Positions 54,461-62,215 of a stretch of DNA of 64,000 nt are shown piece after piece. A program made the translations under genes and the position numbers. Origin of the DNA: CAWBLP01 sp963789495 (GTDB lineage Bacteria > Pseudomonadota > Alphaproteobacteria > Acetobacterales > Acetobacteraceae); NCBI GenBank assembly GCA_963789495.1, contig CAWBLP010000018.1:1-64000 (forward strand), given 5' to 3'. The notes under the pieces were generated by a model, which saw only the letters and a list, made by a program, of their open reading frames with translations, did not search any database and was not told where the DNA came from. Every line of letters starts with the position of its first letter. Position 1 is the first letter of the stretch.

Positions 54461-55201
54461 ATGTTCTACCACACCAAAGAAACCATGATGCCGGTCAACG
54501 TCCGCAAGCCGGATGCGCGTTATGGTCAGTTCCTGCTTGAACAATTCGGTGGCGCGACCGGCGAGCTTTCCGCCGCGCTGACCTATTGGGTGCAGTCCTT
54601 CCACGTGACCGATGCCGGTATCCGCGACATGCTGCAGGACATCGCCATCGAGGAATTCAACCATCTGGAGATGGTCGGCAAGCTGATCGAGCAGCATACC
54701 CGCAAGCTGGATCAGACCGACGTGTTCGACGCCCCGCTGTTCCGCATCCGTGGCGTGGGTCCGCATCTGCTGGACAGCCAGGGCAACGCCTGGACCGCCG
54801 CCTATGTCAACGAGGGCGGCAACGTGGTGCGCGACCTGCGTGCCGATATCGCGGCCGAGGCCGGTGCGCGGCAGACTTATGAGGCGCTGATCAAGGCGAG
54901 CACGGATGAAGGCACCACCAAGGTGCTGACGCATCTGCTGACCCGGGAGATCACCCACACTGCGATGTTCATGGCGGCGCTCGACAAGATGGGCAAGCTG
55001 ACCGACCCGATGTTCGGCACGATCGAGCCGGATGATACGGTCGACCTGGTGTTCAACCTGTCGAAGGGTGAGGACCACCGCGGACCGTGGAACAAAGAGC
55101 CGAAGTTCCGCTACGTGGAAGATCCGAAGCCGCAGGGTAAGATCCCCTCGGCACCGGTCAATCCGGACGATGAAAAGACGTTGCCGCTGGCCGCGGAATA
55201 A
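54461..55201 (+). CDS. Manganese catalase family protein
   Basis: A 246-residue ferritin-like four-helix protein of the non-heme Mn catalase family. The helices supply Glu/His metal ligands: FGGATGELSAALTYWVQSFH (with Glu), IAIEEFNHLEMVGKLIEQHT (Glu-x-x-His), and DLRADIAAEAGARQTYEALI followed by LTREITHTAMFMAALDKM (Glu and His). It disproportionates hydrogen peroxide without heme. A C-terminal Pro-rich tail includes EPKFRYVEDPKPQGKI. The ATG has GAGGAG upstream. Terminator follows after 30 bp. Confidence 0.9.
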   Translation: MFYHTKETMMPVNVRKPDARYGQFLLEQFGGATGELSAALTYWVQSFHVTDAGIRDMLQDIAIEEFNHLEMVGKLIEQHTRKLDQTDVFDAPLFRIRGVGPHLLDSQGNAWTAAYVNEGGNVVRDLRADIAAEAGARQTYEALIKASTDEGTTKVLTHLLTREITHTAMFMAALDKMGKLTDPMFGTIEPDDTVDLVFNLSKGEDHRGPWNKEPKFRYVEDPKPQGKIPSAPVNPDDEKTLPLAAE

Positions 55202-55231
55202 CTACCGCGTCCGACGGATGGTGATGATGCC

Positions 55232-55262
55232 ACGCCCCGAGGCGCCGTGCCTCGGGGCGTTT
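55232..55262 (+). terminator. Hairpin terminator after Mn catalase
   Basis: A perfect 12-bp stem, ACGCCCCGAGGC / GCCTCGGGGCGT, with loop GCCGT and a short TT tail follows the catalase stop. It is very stable but its T run is short. Confidence 0.7.
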
Positions 55263-55348
55263 GCATGGGTTCGGTTCCAGCGAGGGGTTCACCGGTCGAG
55301 CACGCCGTTCCATAGTTGAGGAATTCTGGCAGCTCGAAGGAAGCAACC

Positions 55349-55804
55349 ATGATCACGGTGGAACGACCGGCCGATATGAAGGCACATGTCGGACAGAAGA
55401 TCGGCACCAGCGACTGGGTCCTTGTGGACCAGGCGATGATCGACAAATTCGCCGAAGCGACCGGCGACCATCAGTGGATCCATGTTGACGTGGCACGCGC
55501 GAAGACGGAGATGCCTGGCGGCAAGACGATCGCGCACGGCTACCTGACCCTGTCATTGCTGCCCGGGTTGTCGCACCAGATCTACACGATCCGGCAGCGT
55601 TCCCGGGGTATCAACTACGGCTCGAATAAGGTGCGCTTCACCGCGCCGGTACCAGCCGGTTCGCGCGTGCGGCTGCATCAGACACTCAAGAGCGTAGAGG
55701 ATATCGCCGGCGGTGTGCGCATGACCTTCGACAGCCAGATCGAGATCGAGGGTTCGTCACGCCCGGCACTCATCGCCGAGACGCTCAGCCTCGCGTTCGA
55801 CTGA
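55349..55804 (+). CDS. MaoC family dehydratase
   Basis: A 151-residue hot-dog-fold hydratase. DQAMIDKFAEATGDHQWIHV and KTIAHGYLTLSLLPGLSH are the MaoC core with the conserved Asp-x-x-x-x-His catalytic pair (DHQWIH). It is the (R)-specific enoyl-CoA hydratase type. Not in an evident operon with neighbours. GGAAGC lies just before the ATG. Confidence 0.88.
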   Translation: MITVERPADMKAHVGQKIGTSDWVLVDQAMIDKFAEATGDHQWIHVDVARAKTEMPGGKTIAHGYLTLSLLPGLSHQIYTIRQRSRGINYGSNKVRFTAPVPAGSRVRLHQTLKSVEDIAGGVRMTFDSQIEIEGSSRPALIAETLSLAFD

Positions 55805-56121
55805 CCCGCCATCCCCGTGCCGGTCGGCGAGGCTTCGCCAACCATGAGTTTGCCGATCCCGTCAACGAATTTCGTGCAGTTCCGACACCGCCCGCATCCG
55901 CGGTCCGGCCATCGCAGGCTAGCCACCCCTCGGCCCGTACGACGACGCTGATCACGACACGGTCACTCGGAGGGGCGCGACAATCGGTCGGATCGATGGT
56001 AGCCGCCTCGTGATGCCGGACGAATTTTCCGGCATCGCCACCTCTCCCACCTGGAGCGGTGCAGTTCGCATTTCAGCATCACAGACCGTACAGGCCGGCA
56101 AGGCCGCCTTCGTGCCCTCCG
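55805..56121. other. Intergenic region with hairpin
   Basis: Some 315 bp between convergent genes. It includes a 9-bp perfect hairpin GATGCCGGA-N7-TCCGGCATC at 56012-56036, without a T run, and a shorter one, GGCGA-GGCT-TCGCC, near 55827. Neither fits a classical terminator. No gene was seen. Confidence 0.45.
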
Positions 56122-56415
56122 CTATGCCAGGTCACGCAGAGCGCGATCGATCTCCTCACCGGTCAGCTGCCAGGCATTGTCCAGTTCCGCCACCACGCTC
56201 CGCATGAAAGCCTCTGTCAGCATCAGTGCACGTTGCGGATCATCCAGGTGATCGGCCAGCAGTGCCAGTGCGAGCTGGCGCGGTCCGTCGCCTTCATAGG
56301 TCCATTCGAATCCCGTTGAGCTGAACCGACGGATATCGAAACGCGGGTCCAATGGCTTGTCATCCACTGTGACCACTGCGCCGTCCAGGCTGCGTCCGCC
56401 TTGGTAGATCTTCAT
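56122..56415 (-). CDS. DUF6166 domain-containing protein
   Basis: A 97-residue protein of the DUF6166 family: FSSTGFEWTYEGDGPRQLAL is the conserved core and LADHLDDPQRALMLTEAFMR the following helix. Role unknown. It follows the zinc alcohol dehydrogenase gene on the same strand with 41 bp between. Confidence 0.8.
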   Translation of the reverse strand: MKIYQGGRSLDGAVVTVDDKPLDPRFDIRRFSSTGFEWTYEGDGPRQLALALLADHLDDPQRALMLTEAFMRSVVAELDNAWQLTGEEIDRALRDLA

Positions 56416-56456
56416 CCGTCCTCCCCGCCCGGTCGCTTCCGGTCCGTCGGCGTGCG

Positions 56457-57554
56457 TCAGAACATGACGACGCTGCGCACCGTCTCGCCGCGCTTCAACG
56501 CCGCAAATCCCTCATTGATCGCGTCGAGCGGAATGCGCGCCGAGATCATTTCGTCCAGCTTCAAACGGCCTTCGAGATAGGCCCGCGCCAGCAGGGGGAA
56601 ATCCTGCTGCGGGTTGGTGCCGCCATAGGAACTGCGGGTGATGCGCTTCTCCTGCATTAGACTGCCCCAGCGAAATGCGACCTCCTGGTCGACCGCAACC
56701 TTGCCGAGCCAGACGACCTGGCCGCCGGGACGCACGGCCTCGACGGACAGCCGGAAACCGGAGGGAACGCCAGCGGATTCGATCACCACATCGGCGCCGC
56801 GTCCGTCGGTCAGCACGCGCGCGATCTCCACGGCCTCACCCGGCTCGATGGCGTGTGTCGCCCCGATCGCCTGGGCGAGCTGGCGGCGGGCCGGATTCGG
56901 ATCGACGGCGATAATGGTGGTGGCGCCGGCCAGCACGCAGCCCTGCACGGCCGAGAGACCAACCGCGCCGCAACCGATCACCATGGCCGCGTCGCCCCAG
57001 CGCAGCGTCGCAATCCGGGTGGCCGCACCCACGCCGGTCATGACCCCACAGCCGATCAGCGCGGCACGGTCGAACGGCATGGCGTTCGGCATGCGCACCG
57101 CGCTCTGTGCCGGCACGATGCAGTATTCCGCGAAACCACCGAGGTACATCAGCTGATGCACCGGCACCGCGCCGCAGGTCAGGCGCGGCCTGCCGTCGAA
57201 ATGAAAGCCGCGCGGCGCATTGGCGAGGAATGTGCGGCAGAGGATCGGTTGGGCGCGATCGCAATAGAAGCAGCGGCCGCAATGCGGATTCCAGGACAGC
57301 ACAACGCGATCGCCGATCGACAGATCGGTGACGTCAGCGCCAAGTTCGGCGATCTCGCCAGCAGCTTCATGCCCGAGCACCGCGGGCAGATGTACGGCAA
57401 GCGTCCCCTCCATCGCCTCGAGATCGGTGTGGCAGAGACTGGCGGCCCGGATGCGCACCAGGACGTCGCCGGGCGCGAGCGGCCCGACGTCGAGCGTTTC
57501 GATGGTCATCGGTGCGCCGGTCTCGCGCAACACCGCGGCCCGTGCGGTTGGCAT
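56457..57554 (-). CDS. Zinc-dependent alcohol dehydrogenase, class III-like
   Basis: A 365-residue medium-chain dehydrogenase. ASLCHTDLEAMEGTLAVHLP holds the first catalytic-zinc Cys; VLGHEAAGEIAELG its His/Glu; WNPHCGRCFYCDRAQPILC the structural zinc Cys set; MVIGCGAVGLSAVQGCVLAG the NAD Rossmann loop; GVMTGVGAATRIA the substrate channel. The pattern is close to class III/formaldehyde dehydrogenases and aryl-alcohol enzymes. Substrate unknown. Start MPTARAAV is chosen over an upstream MKRGGTS extension. Confidence 0.88.
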   Translation of the reverse strand: MPTARAAVLRETGAPMTIETLDVGPLAPGDVLVRIRAASLCHTDLEAMEGTLAVHLPAVLGHEAAGEIAELGADVTDLSIGDRVVLSWNPHCGRCFYCDRAQPILCRTFLANAPRGFHFDGRPRLTCGAVPVHQLMYLGGFAEYCIVPAQSAVRMPNAMPFDRAALIGCGVMTGVGAATRIATLRWGDAAMVIGCGAVGLSAVQGCVLAGATTIIAVDPNPARRQLAQAIGATHAIEPGEAVEIARVLTDGRGADVVIESAGVPSGFRLSVEAVRPGGQVVWLGKVAVDQEVAFRWGSLMQEKRITRSSYGGTNPQQDFPLLARAYLEGRLKLDEMISARIPLDAINEGFAALKRGETVRSVVMF

Positions 57555-57790
57555 GTGGCTCGTCCCTCCCCGCTTCACTATAGCAAGCCGTCGGATGGGC
57601 GTCGCCGGTTGGGGTGGCGCATCGGGCTTGAGGGGCGCCGAATCACCTGTGCGCCAATTTTCGATATGCGTGCGGATTGGTTACGACCGAACGGTTTCTG
57701 TCGACTGGTACAGGAAGCGACGCCACGAATGGCAGGGCTTCGCCCGATGCGCGTCAAGCCAGGGCAAAACGCGAGACGCTACTTCCCGCG

Positions 57791-57891
57791 GAATGGCCGG
57801 GTTCGACCCGGCCGTCTACCCCGGAAGCAACACGCAGCCCGTGCGCAGCGACCCGATCGTTCCGGCGAAGATGGCCGGCTCAGGCTCCGGT
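57791..57891. repeat. Degenerate copy of the dispersed inverted repeat
   Basis: Left arm GAATGGCCGGGTTCGACCCG and a weaker, partly diverged right arm near 57869-57890 (GATGGCCGGCTCAGGC), same centre architecture as 43931-44040. The encoded peptide MAGFDPAVYPGSN is not a gene. It lies downstream of the lolD gene's end on the other side of a 400-bp gap. Confidence 0.55.
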
Positions 57892-58001
57892 TCGACGGTC
57901 AGCGGACCTGCGCCCTCCACCGATCTCGCGCGCATGGACCATGCGGCCACCATGAGGAGCAGGCTTGGCCCGACGCTACACACGGTACAGATGCTGACGC
58001 G

Positions 58002-58691
58002 TTACGCCAAATGCAGCACCGCCCCGTCGCGCAGTGTGACCGTGCGGTCCATGCGTGCCGCCAGTTCCGGGTTGTGCGTCGCGATCAGTGCAGCGACGTT
58101 CTGTTTCCGCACTGTGGCCAGCAGCTCTTCGAACACGACATCCGCCGTGCGCACATCGAGGTTGCCGGTCGGTTCATCCGCCAGCAATACCCGCGGCGCG
58201 TTGGCCAGGGCGCGCGCGATCGCCACGCGCTGCTGCTCGCCGCCCGACAGCTTGCCCGGCGGATGGTCGGCGCGCGCGGCCAGGCCGAAGGACGCCAGCA
58301 GCGCTCGGGCGCGATCGGCGGCTTGGCGGCGCGGCACGTTCGCGATCAGCTGCGGCAGCACCACGTTCTCCAATGCGGTGAACTCCGCCAGCAGGTGATG
58401 AAACTGATAGATGAAGCCGATGGTGTCGCGGCGGATCGCGGTACGCGCGGCGTCGGGCAAAGCACCGGCGTCACGACCCTCCACCAGAACGGCGCCTTCA
58501 TCCGGTCGCTCCAGCAGACCAGCCAGATGCAGCAAGGTGGATTTGCCTGCGCCGGACGGCGCAACCAGCGCTACGATCTCGCCAGCCTGCAACACCAGGT
58601 TCACGCCGCGCAATACGGGCAGTTCCCCGCCCTCGGTGCGATAGGTGCGGCAGACGTTGCGTAATTCTAACGGTGGCGTTGCATCACTCAT
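58002..58691 (-). CDS. lolD: Lipoprotein-releasing ABC transporter ATPase LolD
   Basis: A 229-residue ABC ATPase. VAPSGAGKSTLLHLAGLLER is Walker A, KLSGGEQQRVAIARALANAP the signature, VLLADEPTGNLDVRT Walker B, and FIYQFHHLLAEFTALENVV the Q-loop. With LolC it releases lipoproteins from the inner membrane for outer-membrane transport. Its start overlaps the lolC stop by 8 bases, so the two are translationally coupled. A long non-coding stretch follows. Confidence 0.92.
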   Translation of the reverse strand: MSDATPPLELRNVCRTYRTEGGELPVLRGVNLVLQAGEIVALVAPSGAGKSTLLHLAGLLERPDEGAVLVEGRDAGALPDAARTAIRRDTIGFIYQFHHLLAEFTALENVVLPQLIANVPRRQAADRARALLASFGLAARADHPPGKLSGGEQQRVAIARALANAPRVLLADEPTGNLDVRTADVVFEELLATVRKQNVAALIATHNPELAARMDRTVTLRDGAVLHLA

Positions 58692-59934
58692 GCCGCAGGG
58701 CCTCCACCGGATCGGTTTGGGCTGCGCGCCAGCTTGGATACAGCGTGGCCAGAAGCGACAGCGCTAGGGCCATCACGATCACCTGCAGCACCTCGTGCCA
58801 GTCCAGCTTCGCCGGCAGATGCGTCAGATAATACACTTCCGGATTGAACACGTTGGTGCCGGTGACCGCTTCCACCCAGCCCTGGATGGTCTGGATGTTG
58901 AGGCAGAACAACACGCCCAGCACGGTGCCGACCAGGGTGCCGGTGACACCGACCGACGCGCCGCACATCAGGAAGATGCGCATCACCGCACCGCGGCCGG
59001 CGCCGATCGTGCGCAGCACGGCAATGTCGCCGGTCTTGTCCTTCACCATCATAATCAGGCTGGAAATGACATTGAACGCGGCGACCAGGATGATCAGTGT
59101 CAGGATCAGGAACATCACGTTCTGCTCCACCTGCACCGCGGCGAAAAAGCTGTTGTTGTTCTGCTCCCAGTTCTGCACGACGGCGGGCGTATTGCCGAGC
59201 GTTGCGCGTACTTCACGCGTGACGGTACCGACCTGGTCGGGATCGCTGATCCGTATCTCGATCTGGGTCACGGAATTCGGCTTCTGGAAGAACACCTGCG
59301 CCGCGTGCAGCGGCAGGAACACATAGACGGTGTCGTATTCGTTCATGCCGACCTGGAAGATCGCCACCACCGTGTAGGCGCGCACGCGCGGGACGGTGCC
59401 GAACGCCGTGGCGGCACCTTGCGGCGACACCAGGGTCAACTGGCTGCCGACACTCAGGCCGAACTTGCGCGCCAGGCCGACGCCGATGGCGATCGCATCG
59501 TCGCCCTGGAACTGGTCCAGCGATCCGGCAAGGATATGATCACTGACCGAATGCAGCGTCTTGAGGTCGGCCTCGCTGATCCCGCGCACATAACCGCCGG
59601 AGGAGATGCCGCTGTTGTCGGTCAGCAGCACCTGGCCATCGAGCACCGGGGTCGCGGTCACGACACCAGGCAGCTTGCCCAGGCGCTGCGCCAGGTCCTG
59701 GTAGTTCTCCAGCTTGCCGGCCGCGCCGTACACGCCGAGATGGCCGTTGAAGCCGAGGATCCGGCTCAGCAGATCGACCTTGAAGCCACCCATCACGCTC
59801 ATCACGATGATCAGCGTCGCGACCCCGAGGGCGATGCCGACCAGCGAGAAGATCGCGATGATGGAGACGAAGCGCTCACCGTGGCGCGCGCGGAGGTAGC
59901 GGCCGGCGATGGCGCGCTCGAAGGGTCCGAACAT
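58684..59934 (-). CDS. lolC: Lipoprotein-releasing system permease (LolC/E)
   Basis: A 416-residue permease of the LolC/E family. An N-terminal span (VSIIAIFSLVGIALGVATLI) precedes a ~220-residue periplasmic MacB-like domain, then three spans: FLILTLIILVAAFNVISSLI, FLMCGASVGVTGTLVGTVLG and LHEVLQVIVMALALSLLATL-like. Alphaproteobacteria often have one permease acting with LolD as a homodimer, as likely here. Downstream of proS, with lolD next. Confidence 0.9.
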   Translation of the reverse strand: MFGPFERAIAGRYLRARHGERFVSIIAIFSLVGIALGVATLIIVMSVMGGFKVDLLSRILGFNGHLGVYGAAGKLENYQDLAQRLGKLPGVVTATPVLDGQVLLTDNSGISSGGYVRGISEADLKTLHSVSDHILAGSLDQFQGDDAIAIGVGLARKFGLSVGSQLTLVSPQGAATAFGTVPRVRAYTVVAIFQVGMNEYDTVYVFLPLHAAQVFFQKPNSVTQIEIRISDPDQVGTVTREVRATLGNTPAVVQNWEQNNNSFFAAVQVEQNVMFLILTLIILVAAFNVISSLIMMVKDKTGDIAVLRTIGAGRGAVMRIFLMCGASVGVTGTLVGTVLGVLFCLNIQTIQGWVEAVTGTNVFNPEVYYLTHLPAKLDWHEVLQVIVMALALSLLATLYPSWRAAQTDPVEALRHE

Positions 59935-60173
59935 GCCTGTCCTATGTCATGCGAAGTTTAACTGACCAGGTCGAATCCTCGAGCGGGCAGCGAAGGCGTG
60001 GATGCCGGGCCGGTGCTCGGCATGACGCGGCTCGGCATGACGCGGCAGCCGGGCACGCGGGCTGGATGCACGTGACAGAGCCGGCCAGTGGGCGGACCCG
60101 CACCACCGCGGCGCTGCGGGTCCGGACGCCGGTCGTCCGCGTCCGTAGATCCGCGCGGGTTTGCGTAGCGAAC
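59935..60173. other. Gap between proS and lolC
   Basis: About 240 bp. It contains a tandem of two 15-bp units GCTCGGCATGACGCG (60014-60043). No gene, terminator or promoter stood out. Confidence 0.4.
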
Positions 60174-61514
60174 TCAAGCGCGGCCGGCGCCACCGGCCAG
60201 GACGCGTGCCAGCGCATCCTCCGGCGCTAGCTCTCCGCGTTCCCCGGTCGCACGCCGCTTCAGCTCTACCTTGCCGGCCGCCGCCCCGCGCGGGCCGACG
60301 ATGATCTGCCAGGGATGCCCCATCAGATCGGCATCGGCGAATTTCACCCCGGCACGGTCCTCCCGATCGTCATAGAGCGCGGTGCCGCCGAGCTTGCCGT
60401 ACAGCGTCTCGCAGAGCGCATCGCAGGCAGCGTCACCACGCTTCAGGTTCAGGATCGCGGCGGCAAACGGGGCAATACTGTCCGGCCAGATGATCCCGGC
60501 CTCGTCATGGCTTGCCTCGATGACCGCGCCGACCAGGCGGGAGACGCCGATGCCGTAGCTGCCCATCTCGGGATGGACCGGCTTGCCGTCGGGTGCCGCG
60601 ACGGTGCAGCCCATCGCGCGCGAATACCTGGTGCCGAAGTAGAAGATATGGCCGACCTCGATGCCGCGGCCCTCGCGGCGGCGTTCCGGCGCCACTTTCT
60701 CCCAGGCTGCCGCGTCGTGCTTTTCATCGGTCGCGGCGTAGTGGGTGGTCATCTGCGTGAAGAACCGGTGCAGATCGCCGGCATCCTCGTAGCTGAACCC
60801 GCCGGCGCCGCGGGCTGCGTAGTCGATCTCCTCGAACGCCGCGTCGTAGTACACCTGGCTTTCCCCGGTCGGCGCCAGGATGATGAATTCATGGCTGAGA
60901 TCGCCACCGATCGGGCCGCTTTCGGCCTCCATCGGGATCGCCTTCAGCCCCAGGCGCTGGTAGGTGCGCATATAGGCCAGCATCATCTTGCGATAGCTGA
61001 CCACGGCACCGGCATAATCCAGGTCGAAGGAATAGGCGTCCTTCATCAGGAATTCGCGACCGCGCATCACGCCGAAGCGTGGCCGCACCTCGTCGCGGAA
61101 CTTCCACTGGATGTGGTAGAGGATCTGCGGCATTTCGCGGTACGACTTCACCGACTGTCGGAACAGATCGGTGATCATTTCCTCATTGGTCGGCCCGTAC
61201 AGCATGTCGCGGTCGTGCCGGTCGGTGATTCGCAGCATTTCCTTGCCGTAATCGTCATACCGCCCGCTCTCCTTCCAGAGTTCGGCTGGCTGGATGGTCG
61301 GCATCAGCACTTCCTGGGCGCCGGCGGCGTCCTGCTCCTCGCGGACGATGCGCGCGATGTTCTGCAACACGCGAAACCCGAGCGGCAGCCAGGCATAGAT
61401 GCCGGCCGAGGTCTGCCGCACCAGACCGGCTCGCAGCATCAGTCGGTGCGAGGCGATTTGCGCCTCGGCCGGGGTCTCCTTGAGCGTGGGAATGAAGCTG
61501 CGGGAGAGGCGCAT
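60174..61514 (-). CDS. proS: Prolyl-tRNA synthetase (bacterial short type)
   Basis: A 446-residue class II synthetase. MLRAGLVRQTSAGIYAWLPL is motif 1, EMPQILYHIQWKFRDEVRPR with FGVMRGREFLMKDAYSFDLD motif 2, and GSYGIGVSRLVGAVIEASHD motif 3. It lacks the internal editing domain found in longer bacterial ProS, as usual in alphaproteobacteria. The start MRLSRSF is followed by the family's usual sequence. Promoter signals probably lie in the ~300-bp gap to its right. Confidence 0.93.
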   Translation of the reverse strand: MRLSRSFIPTLKETPAEAQIASHRLMLRAGLVRQTSAGIYAWLPLGFRVLQNIARIVREEQDAAGAQEVLMPTIQPAELWKESGRYDDYGKEMLRITDRHDRDMLYGPTNEEMITDLFRQSVKSYREMPQILYHIQWKFRDEVRPRFGVMRGREFLMKDAYSFDLDYAGAVVSYRKMMLAYMRTYQRLGLKAIPMEAESGPIGGDLSHEFIILAPTGESQVYYDAAFEEIDYAARGAGGFSYEDAGDLHRFFTQMTTHYAATDEKHDAAAWEKVAPERRREGRGIEVGHIFYFGTRYSRAMGCTVAAPDGKPVHPEMGSYGIGVSRLVGAVIEASHDEAGIIWPDSIAPFAAAILNLKRGDAACDALCETLYGKLGGTALYDDREDRAGVKFADADLMGHPWQIIVGPRGAAAGKVELKRRATGERGELAPEDALARVLAGGAGRA

Positions 61515-61600
61515 CGTGCGAGTCCATCCGGTGGTTGTCGCGGGGGACCCTAGCCGGAGGCGGGCAGGCCCGCCAGACGGACAAGCATTCTACGATATCG

Positions 61601-61623
61601 CAATAATTATTGTGCGCCGCACA
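61601..61623. promoter_or_regulatory. Paired palindromes upstream of proS
   Basis: CAATAATTATTG (61601-61612) and TGTGCGCCGCACA (61611-61623) overlap by two bases; both are perfect inverted repeats about 90-110 bp upstream of the proS start codon. A further 14-bp palindrome TCGCGAGCTCGCGA is at 61646-61659. They could be operators; which protein binds is unknown. Confidence 0.4.
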
Positions 61624-61742
61624 AGTCCATCACGCAATAAAACTATCGCGAGCTCGCGAAAATCGAACAAAGACGCGTGACTTCCAACAACCGACACGCT
61701 AACAAGCCGGCGGCCCGCGCAGTTGCGGCAAGTTTGGGCCAG

Positions 61743-61757
61743 GTTTGGGGAGGAAAC
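61743..61757 (-). other. Anti-Shine-Dalgarno hairpin in the proS upstream region
   Basis: Read on the minus strand, GTTT-CCTCCCC-AAAC is a hairpin that exposes a CCTCCCC loop, the same design as in the small RNA candidate at 50585-50600. It could belong to the proS 5' leader or an independent RNA. Just upstream on the minus strand is a longer hairpin (about 61766-61806) with a GAGGA-GCAA-TCCTC core as read on the plus strand. Confidence 0.4.
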
Positions 61758-61817
61758 GGGGTCACACGGCAGGGTCGAGGAGCAATCCTCCCCTCGCCGT
61801 CGTGATTATCGTTTCCG

Positions 61818-61840
61818 AAAAAAATGCTGAGAAACTCAGC
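61818..61840 (-). terminator. Intrinsic terminator after DUF1467
   Basis: Minus strand hairpin GCTGAG-TTT-CTCAGC followed by A and seven T (61818-61824). It sits ten bases after the DUF1467 stop codon and closes the rnj - DUF1467 transcript. Confidence 0.85.
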
Positions 61841-61849
61841 CCGATCGGT

Positions 61850-62110
61850 TCAATCTTCCGGGGCGGCGAACATGCCGTGCCGGAAGCTTAACCAGTCACT
61901 CGTGATCAGCAGGTAGGCACCGAACCAAACGACCGCGGCAACCAGCGTGGTGGCAATCACCTTGCGCACCACGAGTGGACGGTCCGGCGCGCCCCGCCAT
62001 CCGCTGCTTGGATCGGCTTCCTGCACCGCGCGTGTGCCTACCGGGAGCACCGCGAACAGCACGGTCCACCAGATCAGCACATAGAGAACGAGACCGGTAA
62101 ACCAGTTCAT
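61850..62110 (-). CDS. DUF1467 family membrane protein
   Basis: An 86-residue protein with two spans: LVLYVLIWWTVLFAVLPVGT near the start and VIATTLVAAVVWFGAYLLIT toward the end. DUF1467 is an alphaproteobacterial family conserved beside rnj and proS, with no known function. The gene follows rnj on the same strand by 105 bp. Confidence 0.88.
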   Translation of the reverse strand: MNWFTGLVLYVLIWWTVLFAVLPVGTRAVQEADPSSGWRGAPDRPLVVRKVIATTLVAAVVWFGAYLLITSDWLSFRHGMFAAPED

Positions 62111-62215
62111 TGGAAGTCAATTCGCTCAAATTGAAAGACGGCAGTCTTATTGACCATGGGCCAAAGCCCGGCACAAGCCACCAGCCTCTCAGCCACCGCG
62201 TGGCGCCGCGCGTGC

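Noticed and set aside
57580..58000. Possible gene in the gap between the alcohol dehydrogenase and lolD
   Set aside because: Only a degenerate repeat is visible and the frames are Arg/Ser-rich with no motifs.
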